The notes beneath the pieces were generated by a model. That model did no database searches. It was given only the letters and a program-made list of their open reading frames with translations, and had not been told where the DNA came from. A program made the position numbers and the translations under genes. Source: Stentor coeruleus (Eukaryota > Ciliophora > Heterotrichea > Heterotrichida > Stentoridae). From it: a stretch of DNA of 64,000 nt. Shown here one piece after another: positions 21,015 through 31,126 of this stretch (the stretch's first letter is position 1; every line of letters starts with the position of its first letter). The stretch spans positions 121,135-185,134 of the forward strand of contig MPUH01000009.1 of NCBI GenBank assembly GCA_001970955.1, given 5' to 3'.

Positions 21015-22901
21015 TTATGATAAATCTTCAAATACTGATATAAGCAACTGCAAACGGTTTTCAAGATGTTTTTTCTGATATGTAAATGCATCAAAACTTT
21101 CAATAGCATTTAAAACATCACGTTCTTTAGCTTTGAGTTCTGATCTTTTACGTGAGTGCGTAAGGACTTCTTTTTCAAGGATTTTCTGACGTTTTTCCAA
21201 GTCGTTTCTTAGTATTTTCAGATTACGTTGTTCATTTTGCACAATGCCTACTAAGCCGATATTTTCTATATTTTTACTTAGATTGTTATAGAGTATGTTT
21301 TCTCTTTTACTTAATTCTTCTTCTTTTTCTATAAGCCGGCATTCTCTAAGTTTAAGGTATTTTTGAAAATCATCAGGGTTTTCATTAGTTTTTGTTAGTA
21401 TTTTTTTCGGGGAAATGAATGATTGTTTTTTTTCTGAAGGGAAATTTTGGGTGTTTATATTATTTGAAGATTTGAGAGGTTTTGTGTCAAATACTGGCTT
21501 GCTTTGACTTGGTTTAAGAGGAGTTTTGTTACGTTCTTTATCTAAAATGCTTAGTTTGGAACTCATTGAATTAGATCTTTCTAATGATGCTGTTATAACA
21601 CGTTTGGATTTTATATTTGACTCTTTTGTTTTTAGACGGTCCAATCTGGTTTTGATATGCTCAGCATTTTCTGGGACTGTTGAAAGTAAGTTTTCTAATT
21701 CTTTGATTTCTTGGGATAATGATTGGAGTTCTTGTTCAGATTCGAATTTGTGCTCGTACCTTCTTGGCTTTAAAACTATGCTTTCTTCACTTTTTTTCTT
21801 TTCAGTCTGTGTTTTGGGTGTTGAGATGGGTTTTATTATAAAATTAGCATTTTTCCGCACTTCAGCTAGGGTGTTTTTTATAATTTCCAGTTTTTTTCTA
21901 TTATCTTCTTTGTATTGCTCAAGGAGTTTTTTCTGCTGTTGAATTATTTCTAGGTCTTTAGCTATGATTATTTTTTGACTTTTCATTCTGGATTCTTCTT
22001 GCAAGATTTCATTGTTTTTTTCCCTAATTCTTTTTTCGTGTTCATGTAATTTTTTGAACTTTTTCTGATAGTTTTCTTTGACCATTATGATTTCGTTGCA
22101 TTGCCACTGAAGTTTTTCTATAATTTTTAAATATTCAGTTTTACGATTTTTTGCTAAAGAGATTTCAGTATATGAAAAATCTATGCTGTTTGTATAAGAT
22201 TTTGTCCATAAAGGTTTAGGGGCTTTTTGAAATGATGGGTCTTGGTATAAAGTAAAAGGGAAACTTTCATTAAAACTTTGCATCATTTTTTCTTCTATTT
22301 CAGACTTGAAATCCTCTCTATTATTTTCAATGTTTTTAGGGACAATTTGGTTGATTTTACTTTCAGTAAAGTTGTAACTTAATATATCTTTGCTGATAAA
22401 AAATTTTCCCCTGTCTCTGATTCTAAAAACAACCTGCTTACCAGATATATTCACAATATTGTCAATTGAAGATTTTTCACTTGAAGTTCTTATATTATTT
22501 ATATCATTGATAAGTTTTCCTAAATCATCTAGTGTTACATCAAAAATAGCAATCATATTATCAGACTGAGTTTGAATTGAACAATTTTTTCTATCTTCAT
22601 GGCTACGAAAGTCTTCATTTTTCATCATAAATCTCTCAGCTTCACAGACTGCTTCTATTTCACTTAGTGTTTCAATATAACTTTCTCCTGTTTCATATAA
22701 AGATTTACTTGAGTATTCAGTGAAAGAATCCTGTGATGGAGACCTGCATATTATTGGCAAATCAGGTGAGAACTGTCTTGATGTGATATTTTGTATAAGT
22801 TTGTTTAAGCGATCAAGTTGATTTTCTAAAGACTCTTTGTCATTAGGAATTGAGTCCCAAAGATTATCTCCAGCATGGCTTTTTGCCGTTAACATAGACA
22901 T
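21015..22901 (-). CDS. Coiled-coil protein of unknown function (628 aa)
   Basis: Single open frame, convergent with the preceding gene. Residues about 255-350 (KLHEHEKRIREKNNEILQEE, EIIQQQKKLLEQYKED) and 390-440 and 525-625 are long charged heptad-like segments (EKEEELSKRENILYNNL, RNDLEKRQKILEKEVL). A Ser/Lys-rich disordered region lies between them (about 440-520). The N-terminal 200 residues are acidic and Ser-rich. No catalytic or membrane signature. This composition is typical of cytoskeletal or basal-body linked proteins in ciliates, but that assignment is a guess. Confidence 0.8.
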   Translation of the reverse strand: MSMLTAKSHAGDNLWDSIPNDKESLENQLDRLNKLIQNITSRQFSPDLPIICRSPSQDSFTEYSSKSLYETGESYIETLSEIEAVCEAERFMMKNEDFRSHEDRKNCSIQTQSDNMIAIFDVTLDDLGKLINDINNIRTSSEKSSIDNIVNISGKQVVFRIRDRGKFFISKDILSYNFTESKINQIVPKNIENNREDFKSEIEEKMMQSFNESFPFTLYQDPSFQKAPKPLWTKSYTNSIDFSYTEISLAKNRKTEYLKIIEKLQWQCNEIIMVKENYQKKFKKLHEHEKRIREKNNEILQEESRMKSQKIIIAKDLEIIQQQKKLLEQYKEDNRKKLEIIKNTLAEVRKNANFIIKPISTPKTQTEKKKSEESIVLKPRRYEHKFESEQELQSLSQEIKELENLLSTVPENAEHIKTRLDRLKTKESNIKSKRVITASLERSNSMSSKLSILDKERNKTPLKPSQSKPVFDTKPLKSSNNINTQNFPSEKKQSFISPKKILTKTNENPDDFQKYLKLRECRLIEKEEELSKRENILYNNLSKNIENIGLVGIVQNEQRNLKILRNDLEKRQKILEKEVLTHSRKRSELKAKERDVLNAIESFDAFTYQKKHLENRLQLLISVFEDLS

Positions 22902-23239
22902 TTTTTAAATTATTCCTAAAAAAATTATGATGCATCCTTTGGATTAGCTACTATTTTCCTAGTGATTTCAGTATTTTGCTAGTTATTTCAGTAGTTTTCT
23001 AGTGATTTCAGTAGTTTTCTATACAGAGCTTCAATTTGTTTTTGAAATATTCAGCTTTTTAACTATTTGTGTTGCTTTATGGTATATAAATCATATTTTC
23101 TTCAGTTCTATCTCTAAGTACACTTATAATCAGTTCATTAAAATCATTAAACACTTTAGAGAATATATATAAACATTTCTGTAACGGTGAAATACTGATA
23201 AATAAAATAAAGCTTATTATATACAACAATAAAGAAAAC
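22902..23239. other. Divergent/upstream region of the coiled-coil gene
   Basis: No gene. Contains the 20-bp tandem repeat described separately and an AATATATATAAAC stretch at about 23162. Confidence 0.5.
22959..23018. repeat. Tandem repeat, 3 x 20 bp
   Basis: Three consecutive units of CTAGTGATTTCAGTAGTTTT (22959, 22979, 22999) with one or two mismatches, flanked by partial units. It lies 60-120 bp upstream of the start codon at 22901, so it may influence transcription of that gene; it is not coding. Confidence 0.65.
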
Positions 23240-23260
23240 TTAAAAATAATTCCTAATAAA

Positions 23261-26200
23261 CTATCCCTTATTAACTAGAATCTCTAATCTTTCAGAAATA
23301 ACAGCTAAACTCTCTTTTATTTCATTCATCTGATTCTCAAGATTTTCTACTCTACTCGATAGCTTTTGATTTGAATCTTGGACAGATTTTCCAATATTGT
23401 TTTCTAATGATGCCATTCCTAATTGAGTAGTTTTAATAGATTCATCAATCGATTTAATCCCTTCAGAGATTTTTCTTTCAACATCCTGCAAGTATACTTT
23501 TGTTTCCATAACTTTTCCTTGCCATGAATCTTCATCTGACAAATAAGCATGCATGCATGTATGCAAATACAATGACTCATTAGGTTTTAAAATAAGTGAT
23601 TTTAATTGTTCAATTTCTAATAAAACTTCAATCATTTCCCTGTAATTATAAATCTCAGCCATCAATTGAAACTCATCAAATGAATCTCCAAGAATTGATA
23701 TAATCATATTCAGCATTAGAATAACATTAACAACCATTGCGATTAGAAAAGATATATATTGAAGATCGACATGTTCGGATTTCATTGCATCAGTTTCACC
23801 AAAAGCTAGTCCAAAAGAGTCCATCCATAAAGAATCCGCTGAAATAGTTCCACTTGTTGCGGCGATATTTAGTAATCCGAAGCTTAATGTTGAATAAATA
23901 AATATATAAAGAAAAGATTTCATACTTACAAGAGATTGAAGAATAAGTCTGATGTAATATCTTGTTGCCCCAAAAGCTCTAAAGCCTGTAACTCCTCTTA
24001 CAACATTTAGTAATACTGCAAACCATGAAACATAATAAAGAACTGTTTGATTGGATTCTGTGAATTTTATGATAATCCAAGAGCCTGTGAAAATTAATCT
24101 GAGCATGTCAACTAAATTCCATATGTCTTGAATGTACTCCAAGCCAGAATCAATAAATTGGAAGAATTCCCACATGAACAAAAGTGTATTTACTACAATA
24201 AATGGTATAAGGTATACCCATGAGAAATCAGCTAATAATGTAATCAACAGCACTAAATTTATCCACATTAAAAAAGTGTAAGAATAAATCCATAATTTTA
24301 CTTCATCCCATCTATTTGAAACTAATGATTGAATGAATTCTGATTTAAAAATTTCTTTATTTGCTGATTCTAAAATAGCCTTTAATAACTCAATACTTTT
24401 TTCAGAGCCACAAACCGATGGTATAGGAAACCTTGAAAATTTTAGAATCAACGGAAATTCTTCACCATTTTCCATTGTTAAAAAATTATTTTTCATTGGA
24501 CTCAAATCAGGGGCAATTTTAACCATAGGTAAATCACTTGATGGTACTCCAAAAATTATAATCGAATCTTTTGAATTCATGCAGACTTTGAAAAACATGT
24601 CGACATTTTTTGAAGAATTTTTCAATATCCATGGAATATCATTGGCAATTCCTGTAAAGCTTGGAAGGTATACTTTTTTATCAGGATTTAAAGTAAGTTC
24701 GATAAGATATTCTAAGAAAATATCAGTAACTTTTTGGTGTTTTTTGATAATCGAATAGTAAATAGGTGAATGGCCAAATCGATCAGAGTAAAGATGGACA
24801 AATTCACTGCCTTTTAGAATATTTTCTATAGCTATTGCCTCACCTTTAAATGCAAGAATGTGAAGTGGTGTGAATCCACAATTGGATATAAAAAAATTCA
24901 TTTGCTCAGCAGAAATATTTTCATATTTTTTTTCGGAAAGTAAATAAAGGCAACTATAATAATCTATAAAAGAGTAGTTTGATTGAGATATTAATGATTC
25001 TGGCTGTATTAATTCATTAGTAGTATCTGATGCACAATATGTAATTTTATCTAAGAATCCAGCATACCAATTTGCTTGCGTTGGCATTTGAAGATAATGA
25101 ACTTTTTCTTCATCAAAGTATATCAACTTATTATTACTTGTAAACTCTACCGAGATAATTGGGGAATTTAAATCCTTAAAAACTTTTTCAAGTCTGTTTT
25201 CTTTAAGATTTAAGATAGCCAGAGAATTTTTTTTATTACTGCCAATACAATTTTGATTAAACTGTTTTTTATTTCCTATTGAAGTAAACATTTCAATTAT
25301 TGGCACAATAGTCCATATACTAATCCCACATCCGCAAACTAAAATATTATTATCTGCACTTAATGACATTGAGTTTATAGGAGAACTCAATGAAAAAGAT
25401 TTTTCCTCAATTTGTCCTTCAAGATTCCAGATTTTTACAGTGCAGTCTTTAGAAGAGCTTGCTAGGAATTTTCCATTTGAACTAAAACAAATGCTAGTTA
25501 CCCATGATTTATGCCCAATAAACATAATTTCTTCTTCTTTACTTAAAATATTCCAAATTTTTATAATATTATCATAGCCTGAGGAAGCAAGTCTTTTAGA
25601 GTCAGGACTAAATCGAACTGAATCAACAAAATCTTTATGTCCTGGAAAAGTATGTTCTAGATTAAATGATTTTATATTCCATATAATTATAACTCCATCA
25701 CATGAACCACTTGCAAGAAAATTACCATCAGGACTAAAGTCAAGGGCATATACGTCGTTTTCATGCTCTTGAAGACTAGCTATTTCAGTAAAGTCTGTGG
25801 TTTTGTATATTTTTATGCATTTGAAATTAGAGCAAGCCAACATATTATCGTCTATACTGAACTTCACACACTTTGCTAATTTAATATCTATTGATCCTAT
25901 GCATTTATTTGTTTCAATCTCGAGCACATTAATTTTATAATCTTTTGATATGGCGTAGTATTTTCCATTATTGCTTGTTGATACTGAGCTTACATAGCAA
26001 TCCTCATATTCTGTAAAGGAGTCATCAGTAGTATTATGGAGATCATATAAGCGAACTTTTCCTTCACCACAAGCTGTTGCTAAATAATTCCCATTTCCAT
26101 AAAAAGTTAACGCGAGTGTGCTATTTTCTCCTTTATTCAATCTTAAAATTTCACATTTTGTTTCCAAACTCCACAGTTTTGCAGATTTATCATAAGAGCC

Positions 26201-27070
26201 TGTGGCTAAAAATTTTCCATTCGGACTAAAGCTGAGCACGAACCAAGAAGAATGAGCTTTGAAAGAAAACTCTTCAATTTTTTTTTCAACATTGATTAGT
26301 TTTACTGTTGTATCTCCTGAAGCAGATGCTACATATTGTCCATCAGGGCTAAAACTAACAGAATAAACAAAATCAGAGTGTCCAGTGAAATTAAATACGC
26401 ATTTTCCATTATGGGCATTCCATATTTTCATAGTTCCATCGTGACCACCGGTGCATGCAAGGGTTCCACCATGGTTAAAGCTTATGCAGTAAATGTGGCT
26501 CCCATGCCCTAAAAGCTGTATTTCTTCAGTGAATTGGGGAAAGTTATATATTTTACCATTACCAGAAGTAACACCAATAGAATTGCCGCTAGGAGAAAAG
26601 CATACACAGTATCCATGATAGGAGATTCGAATAGCCTTTACTTTTTGTCTACTAGCAACTTCATATACATAAAGCATAGAATCATTTGAAATACTAACAA
26701 GATAAACATCATCTTTACTGAATGCTAGCCAATTAACTTCCTGTGTATGGTACTTTAAAGATATTCTTTCTTCATTTGCTTCTAAATCCCAAATTTTTAT
26801 TTCAAGGTCTTTGCCTGCTGATGCTAGAAGCTTTGAATCATGGCTTACTGCAATTGCATTTACTTGCTTGGTGTGAAATTTGAATATCTTTTCTCTTTGA
26901 AAAATTGAAGAAAGATTTAAGTTTTTCTTATCCTCAATTAATTCTAAAGTTCTTTTTAAAGCTCTTGACTCAACGTCTTTCGTTTCTAAGCTCCGCGTTG
27001 TATCTCGAGAAATGACTCGAGTTTGAGAAGAAGCTGAATTTAAAAGCTTTTGCTGAAGATCCATATCCAT
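23261..27070 (-). CDS. WD40-ankyrin-like-TRP-type ion channel fusion (1269 aa)
   Basis: One uninterrupted 1269-aa frame. Residues about 60-590 carry about 13 WD40 repeats (VYSVSFSPDGQYVASASGD, ASSSKDCTVKIWNLEGQ), enough for two beta-propellers. Residues about 730-795 resemble ankyrin repeats (GFTPLHILAFKGEAIA, DRFGHSPIYYSIIKKH). Residues about 925-1135 hold six hydrophobic segments and an ion-transport domain of TRP type: DIWNLVDMLRL, GATRYYIRLI, YSTLSFGLL, a pore-loop candidate AFGETDA, and LMLNMIISILGDSFDEF in S6. A coiled coil ends the protein (about 1180-1265), as in tetrameric channels. It would be a membrane cation channel with a large cytosolic scaffold. The stop TAG could instead be the end of a 15-nt intron (GTTAATAAGGGATAG, 23261-23275), giving a slightly different tail ending at 23240. 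Confidence 0.9.
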   Translation of the reverse strand: MDMDLQQKLLNSASSQTRVISRDTTRSLETKDVESRALKRTLELIEDKKNLNLSSIFQREKIFKFHTKQVNAIAVSHDSKLLASAGKDLEIKIWDLEANEERISLKYHTQEVNWLAFSKDDVYLVSISNDSMLYVYEVASRQKVKAIRISYHGYCVCFSPSGNSIGVTSGNGKIYNFPQFTEEIQLLGHGSHIYCISFNHGGTLACTGGHDGTMKIWNAHNGKCVFNFTGHSDFVYSVSFSPDGQYVASASGDTTVKLINVEKKIEEFSFKAHSSWFVLSFSPNGKFLATGSYDKSAKLWSLETKCEILRLNKGENSTLALTFYGNGNYLATACGEGKVRLYDLHNTTDDSFTEYEDCYVSSVSTSNNGKYYAISKDYKINVLEIETNKCIGSIDIKLAKCVKFSIDDNMLACSNFKCIKIYKTTDFTEIASLQEHENDVYALDFSPDGNFLASGSCDGVIIIWNIKSFNLEHTFPGHKDFVDSVRFSPDSKRLASSGYDNIIKIWNILSKEEEIMFIGHKSWVTSICFSSNGKFLASSSKDCTVKIWNLEGQIEEKSFSLSSPINSMSLSADNNILVCGCGISIWTIVPIIEMFTSIGNKKQFNQNCIGSNKKNSLAILNLKENRLEKVFKDLNSPIISVEFTSNNKLIYFDEEKVHYLQMPTQANWYAGFLDKITYCASDTTNELIQPESLISQSNYSFIDYYSCLYLLSEKKYENISAEQMNFFISNCGFTPLHILAFKGEAIAIENILKGSEFVHLYSDRFGHSPIYYSIIKKHQKVTDIFLEYLIELTLNPDKKVYLPSFTGIANDIPWILKNSSKNVDMFFKVCMNSKDSIIIFGVPSSDLPMVKIAPDLSPMKNNFLTMENGEEFPLILKFSRFPIPSVCGSEKSIELLKAILESANKEIFKSEFIQSLVSNRWDEVKLWIYSYTFLMWINLVLLITLLADFSWVYLIPFIVVNTLLFMWEFFQFIDSGLEYIQDIWNLVDMLRLIFTGSWIIIKFTESNQTVLYYVSWFAVLLNVVRGVTGFRAFGATRYYIRLILQSLVSMKSFLYIFIYSTLSFGLLNIAATSGTISADSLWMDSFGLAFGETDAMKSEHVDLQYISFLIAMVVNVILMLNMIISILGDSFDEFQLMAEIYNYREMIEVLLEIEQLKSLILKPNESLYLHTCMHAYLSDEDSWQGKVMETKVYLQDVERKISEGIKSIDESIKTTQLGMASLENNIGKSVQDSNQKLSSRVENLENQMNEIKESLAVISERLEILVNKG

Positions 27071-27622
27071 TGTTATTTTTAAATTGATGCTTATATCATT
27101 TTTGATTAATTTTTGTAAGTATATTGTGCATATTTATTTTTAAGTTTATATTCTATCAGAAGCTTATATTCTGAAAAATATGCATATATATATATATATG
27201 TAAATTGAGATTTTATATATGGCAAAGATTTGCTGTCTTAAACCAAATGAAAAGATTAGATATAATATATTAATATTATCTATACAGATTCGCTTATTTA
27301 AGTTTGATATTTTTAAATTTATATATCTATGGGTTCCTTTAGAACTCCTAACATTGTATGAAGAATAAAAATAGAGAATGAACAACTCAAAAATAAAAAT
27401 ACCAACAATTTTTCTTACCTAAAGCATTTGTTATTAAATAGTTATACTTGATATTCCATTATCAAAGCAGGCAACTTATTTTAGACCAGACATTTAGCAA
27501 AATCTTAAGTTGAGCTTCACATATGAGCAGAAGTGTGCTATCTAATAATCAAATATCGATTTTTTCTCAATCTAAATACCTAATTTTTGTTTCAAAATTT
27601 TTCCAAAGCAATCGGAATAGAT
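27071..27622. other. Intergenic, no gene recognised
   Basis: AT-rich. An open frame at 27164-27385 (minus) crosses a (TA)n run and looks spurious. Confidence 0.5.
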
Positions 27623-27808
27623 TTAGATAGTCCTTAAAGGAGGCATACCAAAAGTTATTGAAAACTCAGATGGCATGATAACCACTCCATCAGTCGTAGC
27701 TTTTATAGAAAAAGTAAAGTTTGGTAGAATAGCAACAACAAAAAATAAAACAACCCATAAAATACTTGCATACAACAAGTTTTGATTAGAAGAAGACATT
27801 AGAGACAT
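27623..27808 (-). CDS. Possible small single-pass membrane protein (61 aa)
   Basis: Small open frame with a start at 27808 or 27799. Residues about 9-33 form a clear hydrophobic segment (YASILWVVLFFVVAILPNF), followed by a polar region (KATTDGVVIMPSEF). Composition is less AT-biased than the flanks, which favours coding. A 16-nt GT...AG segment near the end (GTATGCCTCCTTTAAG on the minus strand) could be an intron that would give a different tail. No family recognised. Confidence 0.35.
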   Translation of the reverse strand: MSLMSSSNQNLLYASILWVVLFFVVAILPNFTFSIKATTDGVVIMPSEFSITFGMPPLRTI

Positions 27809-27817
27809 CCTAAACAA

Positions 27818-28303
27818 CTATATTGAATTCAAAGAAGAGTTTAAAAAAACATCAGAACCTAATTCCAAGTTGCAGGGATAACTTCTGATTATGAATATAG
27901 GGAAATCCTTATACAAATTTAAGTATTATTAGGTAAGATTTAACCTTATACCGCCTCATTATCAAATCTTAGTTATTTTCTGAGAAAATACCTAATCTAG
28001 CATAATATTCTCACAAGCTCTTCAAAGAAAATCTTTAAAACGAAATCAAATTAACCAAAGCAATTTTTCTTTCACATATCCAATCTAAACTCCTTGAAAC
28101 CATTACCAATCTTCCCTAACTTCATAATTACGTTGATAAAGCTCTAAATCCCGAATAAAAACCCATAAAATCCCAACTTCACCAAAAATCTAACACAAGA
28201 TTTTTAAACAAAGCCTCAAAGCCCAATTCTAGCGACCTTCAATCCTCTAAAAAAATCTCTTCAAACCCCATTTAATTCAAAAGCCTGCTTAGGAATAATA
28301 AAG
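27818..28303. other. Upstream region of eS24, C-rich on the coding strand
   Basis: No gene seen. The last 250 bp are C-rich/G-poor on the plus strand and end in TTAGGAATAATAAAG before the eS24 start; no TATATAA box is present, unlike many other genes here. Confidence 0.5.
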
Positions 28304-28699
28304 ATGGACGGTGGATACACACTAAGGACAAGAAAAGTGATGACCAACAAGCTCCTTCACAGGCTTCAAATGGTAATTGATGTGATTCACCCTAATCTTG
28401 GGGGGGTCTCTAGTGAAAAACTACGTGAGAGACTAGCAAAAACTTACAAAGCTAAACCTGAAAATGTTGTTGTATATGGACTTAGGACTATTTTTGGTGG
28501 TTCTCGTTCAACTGGGTTTGCTCTTATTTACGATAGCAAGGATTTCGTGAAGAAATACGAGCCCAAGTTCAGATTACGACGAATGGGTCTTGAGGCAGCA
28601 AGAACAGGTTCAAGGAAGCAGAAGAAGGAATTGAAGAACAAGAGAAAGAAGGTCAGAGGAACATCTAAGAAAACTGTTGGACTTGGAAAGAAAAAGTAA
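28304..28699 (+). CDS. RPS24: 40S ribosomal protein eS24
   Basis: Complete 131-aa eS24, usual length for eukaryotes, single exon. Diagnostic stretches are TLRTRKVMTNKLLHR, MVIDVIHP, FGGSRSTGFALIYDS, EPKFRLRRMGL and the basic tail SRKQKKELKNKRKKVRGT. It is a component of the small ribosomal subunit, involved in 18S rRNA maturation in other eukaryotes. GC content is visibly higher than that of its neighbours, as expected of a highly expressed gene. Confidence 0.97.
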   Translation: MDGGYTLRTRKVMTNKLLHRLQMVIDVIHPNLGGVSSEKLRERLAKTYKAKPENVVVYGLRTIFGGSRSTGFALIYDSKDFVKKYEPKFRLRRMGLEAARTGSRKQKKELKNKRKKVRGTSKKTVGLGKKK

Positions 28700-29288
28700 A
28701 TAGTTACTAGTTCTTCATAAAAATAGATAAGGTGGGTTAGATTTAATATTTTTCTTTATAAAGTTTAAAGGTTGTGAATGGGGATAAAAGAGCTTTTTAG
28801 GTTTTAGATAAGATTTTTTTAGATTGATGTTTGGTTTTAAAAGGGTTTTGGTATAGAATTTTTTATGATTTTTAGGATATTATTAGGATGATTTTTTCTA
28901 GGGGAAATTTGGATGCTGGGGTTTTGATATAAGGCTTAGAGATGGAGATTTTGTTGTAAAAATATATTATTTGGGTTTTTGAAAGTGGAGAAATGATGAT
29001 GGAAGAAGAGGATTTGATTTATGCTTTGTAGGAATATTAAGTTATTTGGGTTTAGAATTTGATATAGAAACATATTAGATTCTAAGGTAATTTTCGCTGT
29101 AAATGATTATAAGTAGTTATTATAAAAGTTCATTATAAAATGCTAATAGTTTATTTATAGTAAAACGAATTTGTGTCTATCCCATCAAAGGTCAATATAA
29201 ACATATTATTCAACAAAATCTATAAAAACTTCTTATATTCAATTTTACCAATATTCCTCTTTATCATCTATTTGAAAATAAAAAAAAA
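28700..29288. other. Downstream region of eS24, G-rich
   Basis: No gene. The first 350 bp are strongly G/T-rich on the plus strand, the mirror image of the C-rich upstream side of the same gene. Confidence 0.5.
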
Positions 29289-30154
29289 TCACACCAAAGG
29301 TATCATTGTCTGCTTTTTCCTATCTTTCTGATGTTGTGAAATAAGTATTTTTTCAAGTTTCAGCCTATGTGTAGGATTATTAAGAAGATTAGTATATTCA
29401 GATTTAAGATACTCATTTTCTTCCGAAGCTTCTTCAGATCCTAAACTTTTTCTTGCTTTATACATAATCTTATCTATATCAATACTATTTCTTCGTATAG
29501 TATTTAATTCAGGTTTACGCTTTTTTAATTTTTTACGAGATTGTATTGGATTAACTGTATATTGCAGACCTAATTTTTTACTGACCATAGTTCTTATCAT
29601 ATTATCTAGTCTATGGTTTCTGACAATTTTATCTTTGTTTATGATTTTATCAATATCTTTATTTGAAGTAGCGGATTCTAGGTCTGGTAACCTTTCAGTG
29701 ATTTGGGAGTCTAAACTTAGAGCTACTTCTTTCCAGAATTCACCAAATTTTCGCTTTTGTTTGGAAAGAGTTTTTGATAGCTCGTTGTCTTTGTAACCCA
29801 CAAACGATAAATGAGTACCACGTTTAGATGTTGTCATTATTTCTCTAACAGGTATTTCATTAGACTTGAATTTATTTCTTACATACATATCAATCTTCTT
29901 AGAAGGTCTTATTCTTTCTGTATAAGTCTCATTTAATTGTTTCAATTGTTCAAGATCTTTATTAAAGGCTCCAAAGTCCTTGCTAATATTTCCTTGTNAT
30001 CTTTATTAAAGGCTCCAAAGTCCTTGCTAATATTTCCTTGTATATTAAATGACTCAGATAGTAAGTCGCATTCATGTAGAAGATTATCTAATTTTAATGA
30101 CAAGACTTTGGGTTTAGTATATCTTTGAGTCCGAATAGTAGGCAAAGCAGTCAT
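29289..30154 (-). CDS. Basic protein of unknown function, frame broken by an assembly duplication
   Basis: The two frames 29942-30154 and 29289-29945 are one gene. A 43-bp segment (29955-29997) is repeated exactly at 29999-30041 with a single N (29998) between. Taking out the 44 extra bases joins NKD directly to LEQLKQLNETYTERIRPSKK and gives 273 codons. The protein is basic and helical (SKTLSKQKRKFGEFWKEV, SRKKLKKRKPELNTIRR) with no recognised domain. The stop is TGA, which supports the standard genetic code if this end is real. Function unknown. Confidence 0.7.
29955..30041. repeat. Exact 43-bp duplication around a single N (assembly join)
   Basis: Copies 29955-29997 and 29999-30041 are identical and separated by N. 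The duplication breaks an otherwise continuous frame, so it is almost certainly an unmerged contig overlap. Confidence 0.9.
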
Positions 30155-31126
30155 TATTGTTAATTATTACCCCAAAAAGAATGAAATAATAGGATTCAAA
30201 GTCATTTTCATTTTAGAGCATTCAAATAGATTAACATTGAACCTTATGAAAAACCTAATAAAGATTCACTGTGAATTGTAAATAATACTAAAACTTAACA
30301 CTAGATTGTATTAAGATGCAGATAACTTAGAGTAAAAATCAATGAAAAAGTTATAATGAAAATATATTAAGAAATTATTAGAATAACATGATTAGGCTAT
30401 AAAGCTTAAAATAGAACTATAATATAAATGTTCTGAAATTGGTAATAGAAAATACTCGATAAAGTTTGACGTAAGTTTTACATCAATAATTTGGGTTCTT
30501 ATATTTTAATAGTCATAAATCTTATAGACATTATATTAAAGGTTTATTGAATTTAAAGGAAATTGATAACTTATAGACATATCAAATAGAAAAAATATAT
30601 AAAATGATATTATATTTCTTGTATATTTCAATTTTAATCATAATCTCTAAGTATTAGTATTAGATTTCTAATATGAATATAAAGGTATGCTAAACTGAGT
30701 AAAGGGAATTAATATTTCTATTCCACTATGAAAGTAAAAATTTAAGACTGAAAACTTCAAATCCAAAAATCAACTTTCTAAGATATACAAGTGAGTGTAT
30801 ATATTTCGCAATAGATAAAATAACTAAAATTTTCATATATCCAAGCGAAAATATATCTAAAAATATTATACCCTCATATAAAATTAATCACAATCAACTT
30901 TTACATAAATTATCCCTAACTATTTTAATTCAATACAACGCAATCCCTTCTGCTTAAGTTTTCTCAAATCATAAGATTTGAATCAAAAAAATATTCTTAA
31001 TAGTTTGTCTGAATAAGCCTTCAACACACAACAACTATTCCTTAAAAAAATTTCATATATTTATTTTACATCTATAGATATAGGTATAGATATTATATAA
31101 TAAATCGAGATGCTGAGCTTTATTTA
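30155..31126. other. Intergenic, no gene recognised
   Basis: AT-rich with stops in all frames; nothing seen. Confidence 0.5.

Noticed and set aside
21526-21942. 138-codon frame opposite the coiled-coil gene
   Set aside because: Antisense shadow of a clear coding frame.
24333-24758. 141-codon frame opposite the WD40 channel gene
   Set aside because: Antisense shadow of a clear coding frame.
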